Of a stretch of 55,501 bases of DNA, positions 26,133 to 35,467 are shown in pieces. Positions within the stretch are counted from its first letter, which is position 1. Each line of letters opens with the position of its first letter. The stretch comes from Patescibacteria group bacterium. Its GTDB lineage: Bacteria > Patescibacteriota > Saccharimonadia > Saccharimonadales > Saccharimonadaceae. The translations under genes were made by a program, and so were the position numbers. The notes under the pieces are model-generated. The model made no database searches and was not told the DNA's origin. It saw only the letters and a list, made by a program, of their open reading frames with translations. Location of the stretch: assembly GCA_004322265.1 (NCBI GenBank), contig SCSZ01000003.1, positions 1-55,501 on the forward strand, read 5' to 3'.

Positions 26133-27143
26133 ATGGAAATAATCATGATCATATTGCTGCTCATCATTGCAGCAGAAGCGACCTATTTGGTTGCGAACGG
26201 AAATAAAAAGCAGATTAACAAAAAGGCAGGACATCCAATCTTTGTCGACACATCAGTTCTAATCGACGGTCGTATTATTGCGGTTGCACAGTCTGGTTTT
26301 ATTGGCAGCGATACGCTTTTCATCCCACGTAGTGTGATTGGTGAACTACAATTCTTGGCCGATAGCGGTGACGGCGATAAGCGATCGAGAGCTCGTCATG
26401 GACTCGATTTAGTGTCAGAGCTACAGGCAATGAAGGATGTGAAGGTTGAAATCTTTCAGGACGGTAGTAAGGCCGAGGAAGGCGTCGATGAACGGCTTTT
26501 AAAACTTGCCAAACAGTATCACGGTGCGATTTGTACGATTGACTACAACCTGAATAAAGTTGCCCAGGTTGAAAACATAAAGGTTCTTAATGTGAATGAT
26601 CTGGCGATGAGCCTGCGTATGGCCTATCTGCCAGGTGAAAAAATGATGTTGGAACTGACGCAAAAAGGCCAAGATAGCCACCAGGCGGTCGGGCACCTAA
26701 CGGATGGAACAATGGTTGTTGTTGAACATGCGAGTAAACTAATTGGTAAAACAGCCGAGATCGAATTTATTCGTAGTCTACAGACTGCAGCGGGCAAGAT
26801 GATGTTTGCAAAACTTGTCGAGAATAATGCTCAAGTAAAAACACCAACTGCCAAACCACAAAAGAATGCTCGTGGTACTCGACCTGTTCAAGCAGCCTCA
26901 GTTATTTCTACGCCACCAGAAATACCTGCAGTAGTCGTTTCATCAAAGCCTGTAGCCGCGTTTCATAGCGATCGTAATGATCAACGTCTTGCGACTCGTG
27001 CAAATACACCCCGTAAGCCATATCAGCCACGCCAGAAGCCAGTAGTCAATGGGAACACACCATATAAGCAAACTCCCAAGAAACCCCGTACATCAGCTCA
27101 AAATGAAGACGATTTAATCCGCATGCTTAACGGCCAAGAGTAG
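26133..27143 (+). CDS. PIN-TRAM domain membrane protein (YacL-like)
   Basis: 336 residues. A short hydrophobic N-terminus (1-22) is followed by a PIN nuclease-fold domain (about 35-160) with conserved acids D39 (FVDTSVLIDGR), E71, D119 and D137 (TIDYNLNKVA), then a TRAM nucleic-acid-binding domain (about 172-230). In YacL of Firmicutes four membrane helices precede PIN; here only one is present. The last 100 residues are Pro/Lys/Arg/Gln-rich and probably disordered, perhaps binding RNA. Ribosome site AAGGA precedes the ATG. Presumed RNase, substrate unknown. Ends in a bidirectional terminator shared with the PBP gene. Confidence 0.88.
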   Translation: MEIIMIILLLIIAAEATYLVANGNKKQINKKAGHPIFVDTSVLIDGRIIAVAQSGFIGSDTLFIPRSVIGELQFLADSGDGDKRSRARHGLDLVSELQAMKDVKVEIFQDGSKAEEGVDERLLKLAKQYHGAICTIDYNLNKVAQVENIKVLNVNDLAMSLRMAYLPGEKMMLELTQKGQDSHQAVGHLTDGTMVVVEHASKLIGKTAEIEFIRSLQTAAGKMMFAKLVENNAQVKTPTAKPQKNARGTRPVQAASVISTPPEIPAVVVSSKPVAAFHSDRNDQRLATRANTPRKPYQPRQKPVVNGNTPYKQTPKKPRTSAQNEDDLIRMLNGQE

Positions 27144-27156
27144 ATTAATACCTAAC

Positions 27157-27193
27157 AATTAAAATAGCCCAGTTTGCCTGGGCTATTTTAATT
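27157..27193. terminator. Bidirectional terminator between PIN-TRAM and PBP genes
   Basis: Perfect 16-bp inverted repeat AATTAAAATAGCCCAG / CTGGGCTATTTTAATT around a 5-nt loop. A/T-rich flanks give a T run on both strands, serving two convergent genes. Confidence 0.93.
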
Positions 27194-27204
27194 TGCCAAA
27201 AGCG

Positions 27205-29931
27205 CTAAAAGTAACTTGGTTGTGTCTGGTTTGATGCGGAATCAGTTGCGGTTGCATAGTCAGTACCTGCAGTCGGCTTAGTAGGGACGTTAGTTACTGT
27301 GTAAGTTCCGCTGCCATCACCTGTACCAACGTATGCTACTGAACCAACAGTGAATGTAACAGTTGCGATGGTGTTTGAACCATTGGGGCTCGCTGTTACG
27401 CTGACGGTGTAAGTGCCACCACCATTAGGGGTCGCTATTGGTTTTCCTATATTTGGTGCTTGCGAATTAAGCGTGTTAGTAGCGTTTGAACAGTCGCCAA
27501 CGCTGTCCGTCAAACTTCCTGCGAGAGTATACGTTCCCTTTGGATCAATGTACAGCGCTTGGTTAGGAGCAACTGACGAAACCAGCGGAAGTTTAATGAC
27601 TGATTGTGTTACCTTTAAGCTGCTTGGAGTACAGTCGGTCGCTAGTTTTTTCGTTGCACTATCGAAATCAACGTTCATTAGTCCCTGTGTCGCATTCCAG
27701 TAACTCGGATATACTTCACCACACGGTTGGTCTGGTTTACCTGCTACAACCTTCAAAGTACTACCAGCACTACAGCCGATGCGTTGGATGCCAGCTGGCT
27801 GCGTAATCCAATCGCCAGGTTTCCATTTGCCAGCATTCTGATAGTTTGTCTTATAGGCATACTGCAAAACGGTATCAAGCATTTGTCCTGGCACAATTGA
27901 AGTAGCATTGTTGTGAAGTGGTGTAGTATCAGGATTACCCAGCCAAACAGCCATAGTAAGAGCTTGTGAATAGTTGACCATCCAGATGTCTTTTGGTGAA
28001 CCAGCGGCGTTTGTGGCGTTGGATGTACCAGTCTTTGCGGCTGAGTCAACTCCTGGGATGTACATACCTGTGCGGTGTGTTCCGACAAATGTTCGGGCGT
28101 AATCATCGTGCAGAATATCACTGACCGTATAAGCTGCTTGAGGGCTAACAACCTGCGTACCAGCGGTATCAGTCCATTGTTTGAGAACATCGCCATTACT
28201 ATTCGTAACTTTCAATATGTCTGCCTGAGGTTTGTATACACCGCTACGACCAAGAGACGCGTATGCATTCACGAGGTCAACTTGCTCAATACCACACCCA
28301 CCAATGGCTGCTGCTAGCTGTACGGTTGTATCGTTACCGACCGTACAATAACTTGTACCACCAAGCGCACGGATCGTTTTAATGGTTGGCTGAACGCCGT
28401 TGATTGCCATAGCTTCGACGGCCGGAATATTCCAAGAGTTAGCCAGGCCAGTTCGAATAGTTGTCGCACCACTATTTTCAGGGTCGCCGTTTGCATTTGT
28501 AAGCGGTGCACCATAGATACCAGTTATGTCGTTGTTAATAAGCTTTGACCCACTGCCAAAGTTAGCTGCGCCAGCTGGTTTTTGTTGGAAAAGTTGGGAG
28601 TAGACGAGTGGCTTAATTGTTGAGCCTGGTTGAATATATGCAGTCGCCGCATTTACCTGTCCGAATCCCGGATAGTCATACGCTCGTGAGCCCATCATCG
28701 CAATAATTTGGCCGGTCTGTGTGTCTTCAACGGTTGATGCACCGTTTGTGAAACCATATCTTGCTGGTGCGCCACTGTTAAACTCTGTATTCATTGCTTC
28801 CTCAAGCTTGTTTTGAATATCGAGATCGAGAGTTGTTGTTACGGTTAATCCGCCCTGACCGACGGTTGTTGCGCCCAGTTGAGATTGGAGTTCTGAACGA
28901 ACCATTTGGACGAAGTTACCAGCCTTAATGTTGGTATACTGATCGGTTTCAGGACGTAGCGTGTCGAGAATCGGGACTTTTTTCGCATCATCGGCCTGCG
29001 CCTTTGTGATATAGCCTTGGTCAGCCATATCATCAAGAACAGTGTGCTGACGAGCAATGAGAGCAGCGTTACCGTCAACGTTATAGGGATTGAACAGAGT
29101 AGGGTCCTGCGGAATAGCCGCGAGTAGTGCAGCCTGTGGAAGTGTTAAATCTTTTGCAGCGACACCGAAGTAAGTTTGGGCACCGGACTCAGCGCCGTTA
29201 CGACGACCACCATATGGTGATTCATTGAGATACAGCGACAAAATCTGATCCTTATCATACATACGTTCGACTTCGACAGATAAGATAACTTCCTTGATTT
29301 TACGCGGAATACCACTAAGTCCACGGTTACTAGCCTGATCGGCAAAAAATACTTGCTTAACCAGTTGTTGCGTTAAGGTCGAGCCACCCTGTGTACTATC
29401 TCCACTAAGGTTATTAAAGAAGGCTCGGAATAATCCGGTGAAGCTGACCCCACCGTGTTTATAAAAGTCTTTGTCTTCGATTGCGACAGTTGCTTTCTTG
29501 AGGTTGTCACTCAGATCGGCGCTTGGTACAACTAACTTGTAATTACCATCACCCTTATCTTCCCATAGAACTTTGCCGTTACGATCCAGATATGTTGTAA
29601 CGGTTGATTGGACACTTTTTGCCAACTGATCGGGTCGGATTGAATCGAGGTCTTTACGGAAGTAGGCAAATAAACCACCAAGAAGCAGGGCAAGAACTAA
29701 TAGACCGATACCTGCAACTTTGAGTGCCATAAATGCACCACGTTTGCTAAACCAGTATCCCCAGAATCGTTTTGGGTGAAGGCGATAGAGGAGTCGCTTG
29801 ACTGGGTTCTTGGGTAGGGTTGCCAAATATTGAGCACGTGAGCGGGCTGCTGCATCCTTCTTGGCCTTGCGATTGTGAGACAAATTAGAATAAACGCTAA
29901 GCTTGCGTGAATGTGAGGATTTTTTGACCAC
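27205..29931 (-). CDS. Class A penicillin-binding protein (glycosyltransferase/transpeptidase)
   Basis: About 908 residues from a GTG at 29931; longer in-frame ATGs (29967, 30048) are possible, but a minus-strand TATAAT at 29971-29966 overlaps the first and would place the start of the mRNA after it. Order: basic cytoplasmic tail, membrane helix (VAGIGLLVLALLLGGLFAYF), GT51 transglycosylase (VAIEDKDFYKHGG, STQGGSTLTQQLVKQ), transpeptidase with the three active-site motifs SxxK (GSTIK), SxN (NSWNIPA context) and KTG (AAKTGTSN), and a C-terminal Ig-like region (last 150 residues) rich in Thr and Gly. It polymerises and cross-links peptidoglycan. Confidence 0.93.
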   Translation of the reverse strand: MVKKSSHSRKLSVYSNLSHNRKAKKDAAARSRAQYLATLPKNPVKRLLYRLHPKRFWGYWFSKRGAFMALKVAGIGLLVLALLLGGLFAYFRKDLDSIRPDQLAKSVQSTVTTYLDRNGKVLWEDKGDGNYKLVVPSADLSDNLKKATVAIEDKDFYKHGGVSFTGLFRAFFNNLSGDSTQGGSTLTQQLVKQVFFADQASNRGLSGIPRKIKEVILSVEVERMYDKDQILSLYLNESPYGGRRNGAESGAQTYFGVAAKDLTLPQAALLAAIPQDPTLFNPYNVDGNAALIARQHTVLDDMADQGYITKAQADDAKKVPILDTLRPETDQYTNIKAGNFVQMVRSELQSQLGATTVGQGGLTVTTTLDLDIQNKLEEAMNTEFNSGAPARYGFTNGASTVEDTQTGQIIAMMGSRAYDYPGFGQVNAATAYIQPGSTIKPLVYSQLFQQKPAGAANFGSGSKLINNDITGIYGAPLTNANGDPENSGATTIRTGLANSWNIPAVEAMAINGVQPTIKTIRALGGTSYCTVGNDTTVQLAAAIGGCGIEQVDLVNAYASLGRSGVYKPQADILKVTNSNGDVLKQWTDTAGTQVVSPQAAYTVSDILHDDYARTFVGTHRTGMYIPGVDSAAKTGTSNATNAAGSPKDIWMVNYSQALTMAVWLGNPDTTPLHNNATSIVPGQMLDTVLQYAYKTNYQNAGKWKPGDWITQPAGIQRIGCSAGSTLKVVAGKPDQPCGEVYPSYWNATQGLMNVDFDSATKKLATDCTPSSLKVTQSVIKLPLVSSVAPNQALYIDPKGTYTLAGSLTDSVGDCSNATNTLNSQAPNIGKPIATPNGGGTYTVSVTASPNGSNTIATVTFTVGSVAYVGTGDGSGTYTVTNVPTKPTAGTDYATATDSASNQTQPSYF

Positions 29932-30050
29932 AGTTATAATTTTCCCATAAGCAGTATTACCAACCATTATAGCATTAAATCGCATGCGGAAAGCCCAATA
30001 TTTTGCTATACTGACAGAAGATAACAGATAACGAATAGATAGGATCATAC

Positions 30051-31265
30051 ATGACGCTCTCCGAAGAACTTGCTTGGCGCGGCTTTATTAATCAGACGAC
30101 TTTTGAGGACATTAAAGATCTAGATACCAGTTCGAGAACCTTTTATCACGGATTTGATGCTTCTGCTGATTCGCAAACAATCGGTAATTTAGCCGCAATG
30201 ATGTTCGATATGGTATTTATCCGTCACGGTTACAAGGCAGTACTAGTCGCAGGAGGCTCGACAAGTTTAGTTGGTGATCCAGGTGGAAAAGATAGCGAAC
30301 GTCCAGTACAAACGCCTGAAACAATTGCATATAATGTCGCACGGGCAAGAAAACAATTGGAAATCATTTTTGCTGACCAACCCTTTACGATGGTAAACAA
30401 CCTTGACTGGACAAAGGATATGACGGTACTAGACTTTCTACGAGATATCGGCAAGAACTATAACGTATCGTCATTAATCCAGCGTGACTATATTGCTAAT
30501 CGCTTAGGCGAAGGTGGTACCGGCATTAGCTATGCGGAGTTTAGTTATACTCTATTACAAGGTCTCGATTATCTCTATCTATATGACACATATGGTGTAA
30601 CGCTACAACTCGGAGGCTCCGATCAATGGGGTAACTGCTTATCAGGAGTCGAACTTATTAGAAAGACTCGTAACGCGACGGTAGATGTATTGACGTTGCC
30701 TCTTGTTATCAACAAAGCCACGGGGAAAAAATTCGGCAAATCTGAAGAAGGCGCAGTGTGGCTCGACGCCGAAAAAACTAGCGTGTACCAGTTCTATCAA
30801 TTTTGGCTAAACCTTGATGATGAAGGAGTCATTGACTACCTAAAGATCTATACACTACTGGATAAAGAAGTGATTGATTTAATCGAAGCTGAACAATCAT
30901 CTAATCCGGCTGATCGTGTTGCTCAAAAACGATTGGCTCACGAAGTAACAACAATTGTACATGGCGCTGAACGTACAGCAAGCGTCGAGCGTGTTACTAA
31001 CGTGTTATTTGGGGATGCAGAATTCGATAATTTATCAGGTGAAGATATCGAGATATTAGGTGTAGAAATTCCTGTCGTATCGCTTGGTAAAAATCTTGTA
31101 GATATTCTTGTTGAATCTGGGGCAGCATCAAGTAATGGCGATGCAAAGCGTTTAATTGAAAGTGGCGCAGTATCGGTGAACGGTAAAAAAGCCAGTGAAG
31201 ACGCAAAGATTGAATATATTTCACTTATCAAAAAAGGCAAAAATAATTTTGTCTTAGTGCGCTAA
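30051..31265 (+). CDS. tyrS: Tyrosyl-tRNA synthetase
   Basis: 404 residues. Class I Rossmann core, TyrRS signature QLGGSDQWGN, a KMSKS-equivalent KFGKS, and a C-terminal S4 RNA-binding domain (about 340-404). The HIGH motif is unusual: the conserved context DxTADSLHIGH reads DASADSQTIGN, so both histidines are replaced (T43 and N46). Extended -10 TGCTATACT (from 30004) starts transcription about 35 nt before the ATG with an AGGA ribosome site. Divergent from the PBP gene. Confidence 0.95.
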   Translation: MTLSEELAWRGFINQTTFEDIKDLDTSSRTFYHGFDASADSQTIGNLAAMMFDMVFIRHGYKAVLVAGGSTSLVGDPGGKDSERPVQTPETIAYNVARARKQLEIIFADQPFTMVNNLDWTKDMTVLDFLRDIGKNYNVSSLIQRDYIANRLGEGGTGISYAEFSYTLLQGLDYLYLYDTYGVTLQLGGSDQWGNCLSGVELIRKTRNATVDVLTLPLVINKATGKKFGKSEEGAVWLDAEKTSVYQFYQFWLNLDDEGVIDYLKIYTLLDKEVIDLIEAEQSSNPADRVAQKRLAHEVTTIVHGAERTASVERVTNVLFGDAEFDNLSGEDIEILGVEIPVVSLGKNLVDILVESGAASSNGDAKRLIESGAVSVNGKKASEDAKIEYISLIKKGKNNFVLVR

Positions 31266-31286
31266 ACGGCTGGTATAATAGTTGTT

Positions 31287-32048
31287 ATGACTAAAAAACT
31301 TATCGCATTTGATCTCGACGACACATTAGCAATTTCTAAATCACTTATTTCTGATAGAATGGCAGAATTATTTACAAAACTCCTGAGCCATTATCACGTC
31401 TGTATCATTTCGGGTGGCAAGATCGAACAGTTCCATATGCAGGTGGTTGACCGTATTGACGCATCCGCAGAGCAATTATCTCACCTACACCTAATGCCCA
31501 CTTGTGGTACTAGGTACTATCGTTATGACGTTACGAATGAGACGTGGAAACTCCAGTATGCAGAGGACTTAACACCTGAGCAAAAGAAGCACATCATTGA
31601 AGTACTCGAACAATCCGCCAAGGAGCAAGGCCTCTGGGTTGATGAACCATACGGCGAGCTTATAGAGGATCGTAATAGCCAAATTACCTATTCAGTTCTT
31701 GGTCAACAGGCACCAGCCGAAGTTAAATACGCCTGGGCTGAGAAGAATGCAGAGACAAAATTGAAACTTCGAGACTTAATCGCAGAACGTTTGCCTGATC
31801 TTGAAGTGCGACTTGGTGGAACAACCAGCGTCGACGTTACACGTATTGGTATCGACAAAGCCTACGGTATTCAAAAACTGATGGATGAACTGAATATTGG
31901 TACTGATGACATTCTGTATTTTGGGGATAAATTGGACGAAGGCGGCAATGATTATCCAGTTAAAGCCCTGGGTATTGATAGTATCGCCGTCGAAAAATGG
32001 GAAGATACTGCCTTTGCACTTGACGGTATTCTGGGCGTTACCCAGTAG
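31287..32048 (+). CDS. HAD-IIB hydrolase, phosphomannomutase-like
   Basis: 253 residues. N-terminal DxD nucleophile FDLDDTLA (D9, D11), a cap with the stretch LIEDRNSQITYSVLGQQAP, and a late acidic motif YFGDKLDEGGNDYPV. This layout fits HAD-IIB proteins related to eukaryotic-type phosphomannomutase (PMM), including the IExRNxxITYS-like segment. A sugar-phosphate phosphatase or mutase role is likely; the substrate is not readable. TATAAT (31274-31279) ends 7 nt before the ATG, giving a leaderless mRNA. Confidence 0.8.
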   Translation: MTKKLIAFDLDDTLAISKSLISDRMAELFTKLLSHYHVCIISGGKIEQFHMQVVDRIDASAEQLSHLHLMPTCGTRYYRYDVTNETWKLQYAEDLTPEQKKHIIEVLEQSAKEQGLWVDEPYGELIEDRNSQITYSVLGQQAPAEVKYAWAEKNAETKLKLRDLIAERLPDLEVRLGGTTSVDVTRIGIDKAYGIQKLMDELNIGTDDILYFGDKLDEGGNDYPVKALGIDSIAVEKWEDTAFALDGILGVTQ

Positions 32049-32066
32049 TCTTGTTACACTAGATAC

Positions 32067-34097
32067 ATGAATCTTTTATCTCCGCTTAGGAATGTAAAAG
32101 GAGTGGGTGAAAAAACTGGCGAACAGTTTAGTCAGGCCGGCATTCATACGGTCGGCGATCTTATTACTTTTTTACCTCGAACGCACGAGGACTTTTCGCA
32201 TATTACGACGATCGCGAATATTGCCCCAGGCAAGGCAACGATTAAGGCCAAATGCGAATCAATTACAACTCGTCCTGTGAGGCGTGGACTAAGAATTACG
32301 ACGGCAACATTAGCTGATGAAACGGGTAAGTTACAAGCTGTCTGGTTTAACCAGCCATATCGTGCAACTCAGCTAAAACCTGATGAGGAGTTTTACTTTT
32401 CTGGTGATTTTGAATTCAACTACAATCGTTACCAACTAACCAATCCTAGTGCTGAGAAAGTTAGTGATATGCCTGTTCAGACGGATCGACTTCTGCCAGT
32501 GTATCGATCGATTAAGGGGCTCAAAACGACGTTGGTGCGTAAGATTCTAGCAGAACTACGGCCACTTATTACGATGCTCCCCGAAACACTACCAAGTACT
32601 ATCGTAAAAAATCAGAAATTAATCAGTCGGTCTGATGCCTTTATTGCAATGCATTTTCCTAAGGTGAGTGAGGATATCGAAAAAGCCAGGGAGCGTCTTG
32701 GCTTCGAGGAGCTATTTGAGCTACTGCTTGCTAGTCAACTAAATCGTCAAGAGAATGCCAAGCTAAAAGGTTGGCATATTCCATTCGAACAGTCGGTGGT
32801 AAAAGAATTTGTCGCAAAGTTGCCATTTGCGTTAACCGGAGCGCAGCGTCTGGCTGCCTGGGAAATACTACAGGATTTTGAGAAAGCCGTTCCAATGAAC
32901 CGATTGCTACAAGGCGATGTTGGATCGGGTAAGACAGTTGTGGCAGGTCTGGCCGCCCGTCAAGCGGCGCACGAGGGTTTTCAGACGGCACTTATGGCGC
33001 CAACTGAAATCTTGGCATCTCAGCATGCCGAAACGTTACAGAAATTACTATCACCGTTTGGTGTAACAGTAGGACTTCTGACTGGGAGCGTGAAAGGTGT
33101 TGCCAGGAAAACACTCTATGCCGCGATCGCCGACGGCTCTGTTCAGGTTGTTGTTGGCACGCATGCACTTATTCAAGAAACCGTCTCGTTTTATAAACTT
33201 GGCTTTGTCGTTATTGACGAACAGCATCGTTTTGGTGTTAAACAGCGTCAGGAATTACTAAAAAAGTCGAAACACATGCCACATCTGCTGGCTATGACGG
33301 CAACACCAATTCCTCGTAGCCTTGCTCTTACCGTCTACGGTGAACTCGATATCTCGATATTGAATGAGCTACCGAAAGGCCGTAAGCCAATCAAGACCAA
33401 GATCTGGTCGCCCAATAGTCGAGCGCAGCTATATGAACTTGTCGATATGGAGCTATCAGAGGGTCGCCAAGCGTACGTCATCTGCAGTCTGATCGATAAT
33501 AATCCAGATAACGAGCTAAAAAGTGTCCAAGTTGAATACAAAAAGCTACAAAACTCTATCTTTAAGCATCGCAAAATCGGTTTGCTACACGGCAAGATGA
33601 AATCTGACGAAAAGGAGAGTGTCATGAGTGACTTTGCTGCTGGTAGCATCGATATCCTCGTCAGCACTACAGTCGTCGAAGTTGGTGTCGATGTGCCTAA
33701 CGCAACTGTCATGTTGATCGAAGATGCCGATCGTTTCGGTCTGAGCCAACTTCATCAACTACGTGGACGAGTTGGACGCAGTGTTTATCAAAGTTATTGT
33801 TATTTGGTAACAAGTACGAGCGCCAAACCATCTGAGCGACTACGTGAAGTCGAGAGAAGTAATGACGGTTTCTATTTGGCGGAGGTTGATCTTAAGCTTC
33901 GTGGTCCTGGTGAAATCTATGGCCGTTCACAGCACGGTGCATTGAATCTTCAGATCGCAACACTTGCCGATACTAAACTAATTAAACGCGCGCAGGATGC
34001 CGCCAAAGCATTCGTCGCATCTGGTGAGGACCTGCTAAACTATAAAGAGTTAGCCGCCGCGGTTCAGTACAATCAACGATTAACAACACTTAATTAA
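32067..34097 (+). CDS. recG: ATP-dependent DNA helicase RecG
   Basis: 676 residues, usual length. An N-terminal wedge/OB domain (to about 240) begins with the helix-hairpin-like LRNVKGVGEKTGEQF. The SF2 helicase core follows: Walker A GDVGSGKT (about 284), DEQHRFGVKQR (DExH box), TATPIPRSLALTVYGELD and the RecG-specific QLRGRVGRS and LKLRGPGEIYGRSQHG. RecG reverses stalled forks and drives branch migration. TACACT at 32055-32060 ends 6 nt before the ATG, another leaderless start. Followed after 12 nt by the next gene. Confidence 0.96.
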   Translation: MNLLSPLRNVKGVGEKTGEQFSQAGIHTVGDLITFLPRTHEDFSHITTIANIAPGKATIKAKCESITTRPVRRGLRITTATLADETGKLQAVWFNQPYRATQLKPDEEFYFSGDFEFNYNRYQLTNPSAEKVSDMPVQTDRLLPVYRSIKGLKTTLVRKILAELRPLITMLPETLPSTIVKNQKLISRSDAFIAMHFPKVSEDIEKARERLGFEELFELLLASQLNRQENAKLKGWHIPFEQSVVKEFVAKLPFALTGAQRLAAWEILQDFEKAVPMNRLLQGDVGSGKTVVAGLAARQAAHEGFQTALMAPTEILASQHAETLQKLLSPFGVTVGLLTGSVKGVARKTLYAAIADGSVQVVVGTHALIQETVSFYKLGFVVIDEQHRFGVKQRQELLKKSKHMPHLLAMTATPIPRSLALTVYGELDISILNELPKGRKPIKTKIWSPNSRAQLYELVDMELSEGRQAYVICSLIDNNPDNELKSVQVEYKKLQNSIFKHRKIGLLHGKMKSDEKESVMSDFAAGSIDILVSTTVVEVGVDVPNATVMLIEDADRFGLSQLHQLRGRVGRSVYQSYCYLVTSTSAKPSERLREVERSNDGFYLAEVDLKLRGPGEIYGRSQHGALNLQIATLADTKLIKRAQDAAKAFVASGEDLLNYKELAAAVQYNQRLTTLN

Positions 34098-34109
34098 GGA
34101 AAATTAACT

Positions 34110-34925
34110 TTGTACGCTGGAACAACATTTCGTCGTGATTCTGGCCGGATCGTCGGTGTTCATCAAAAGATTGATCGTGTATCCAGACGCCAACTAAAGA
34201 AATTAATTGGTAAGGATACAGTCTTTCCGACGATTGGGCAAATTCTACATTTTGAGGGCATCAATGGTCCTGATGGTATTAAACGTAAAAGTCCATCCAA
34301 GGATGAGCCTTGGCATTATATTGATCCGACGAATAAGGACGACAGAGGTCTGATTGAACTCATTAATGACCATATGGCTAACCTCACGATCGCACTCAAG
34401 GATAGCAACCAACAGCGCGCTGCCTTTGAGGCTGCATGGCTGGCGCATTCGATTGTCGATGGCCTAACACCGGCTCACCACTATCCGCTCAATGACAAAA
34501 TCGAGGAGCTATGGGGCAAGCCCCATACTGAGCGCCTGACAAAACGCGACAAAACGATAATCAAGGGCATCAACCGTCGTGATACTTTGTCCAAGAACTG
34601 GCAGTATTGGGGTATCGGGGGAGTTTTTTCGGCGCACCTAGCGTTCGAATTAGGTGTTGCTTCGACTATTGCTACCCAGCGATTTAGCGATACCTGCCCG
34701 AGCCCCGAGGATGTTCGGGATTTAGACAAAATAGGTTTTGAGGCAATGTTTATGAAATCGATGTATAAAATTTACGATATGCACATGTTTGATGAGTTTG
34801 GAGATCAGGGGTGGACACGAAGGCTTGCAAATCTGACAAGAAAAACTCTCGTGCCTGAAATTATCAAGGTGGTTTGTTTGGCCTGGTATAAAGCATCGGA
34901 CGAGGCTAAGATAAAGACAATATGA
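34110..34925 (+). CDS. Putative zinc-dependent phospholipase C / S1-P1-like protein
   Basis: 271 residues from a TTG start (an AAGGA ribosome site 9 nt upstream supports it; no ATG is nearby). Predominantly helical. The motifs HFEGINGPDGI, DEPWHYIDP and especially AWLAHSIVDGLTPAHHYPL (H-x3-D-x6-H-H) resemble metal-binding helices of zinc-dependent phospholipase C and S1/P1 nucleases. No signal peptide is visible, odd for that superfamily. Its end overlaps rsmD by 4 nt (ATGA), so the two are translationally coupled. Assignment is by motif pattern only. Confidence 0.55.
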   Translation: MYAGTTFRRDSGRIVGVHQKIDRVSRRQLKKLIGKDTVFPTIGQILHFEGINGPDGIKRKSPSKDEPWHYIDPTNKDDRGLIELINDHMANLTIALKDSNQQRAAFEAAWLAHSIVDGLTPAHHYPLNDKIEELWGKPHTERLTKRDKTIIKGINRRDTLSKNWQYWGIGGVFSAHLAFELGVASTIATQRFSDTCPSPEDVRDLDKIGFEAMFMKSMYKIYDMHMFDEFGDQGWTRRLANLTRKTLVPEIIKVVCLAWYKASDEAKIKTI

Positions 34926-35467
34926 ACATACGAGTTATTGCCGGCAAATACGGTGGCCGCACGATTGCAGCACCAAACGGCCATACAACACATCCGATGA
35001 GTGAGCGAATTCGCAACTCACTTTTTAATAGTATTGGTGCAGAAATTAAAGACGCTGTTGTTCTCGACGCTTTTGCTGGTTCGGGCTCGATTGGTATTGA
35101 AGCGATTAGTCGTGGGGCTTCTTCTGCAACATTTTTGGACAAAGATCCTTTAGCTGGTAGGATCTTGGAAGAAAACATCAAGACGCTCGGTATTCAGTCG
35201 CAGTCGACCACATTTCACGGGGGTGTAGGCGCTTGGACGACGCGTACAAATGTGCGCTACGACATTATTATTGCTGACCCGCCGTACAATAATATGCAGT
35301 TATCCACAGTCGTAAAATTATTTAAGCTATTGAAACCCAACGGGCTTATGGTATTATCATACCCAGGTAGGGGTGAGTCGCCGCCCGGCGCTAATGGAGT
35401 TGTTGTGGTGGACAATCGTAGTTACGGAACCGCGGCCCTCACGTTTTACCGCAAAGAGGACGCTTAG
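34922..35467 (+). CDS. rsmD: 16S rRNA (guanine-N2)-methyltransferase RsmD
   Basis: 181 residues. N-terminal IRVIAGKYGGRTIAAPNG and TTHPMSERIRNSLFNSI are the hallmark RsmD opening; AdoMet motif I is VVLDAFAGSGSIGIEA and the catalytic motif IV is ADPPYN. It methylates G966 (E. coli numbering) of 16S rRNA. Overlaps the upstream gene by 4 nt; the next gene starts directly after the stop with a GTG. Confidence 0.95.
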   Translation: MNIRVIAGKYGGRTIAAPNGHTTHPMSERIRNSLFNSIGAEIKDAVVLDAFAGSGSIGIEAISRGASSATFLDKDPLAGRILEENIKTLGIQSQSTTFHGGVGAWTTRTNVRYDIIIADPPYNNMQLSTVVKLFKLLKPNGLMVLSYPGRGESPPGANGVVVVDNRSYGTAALTFYRKEDA

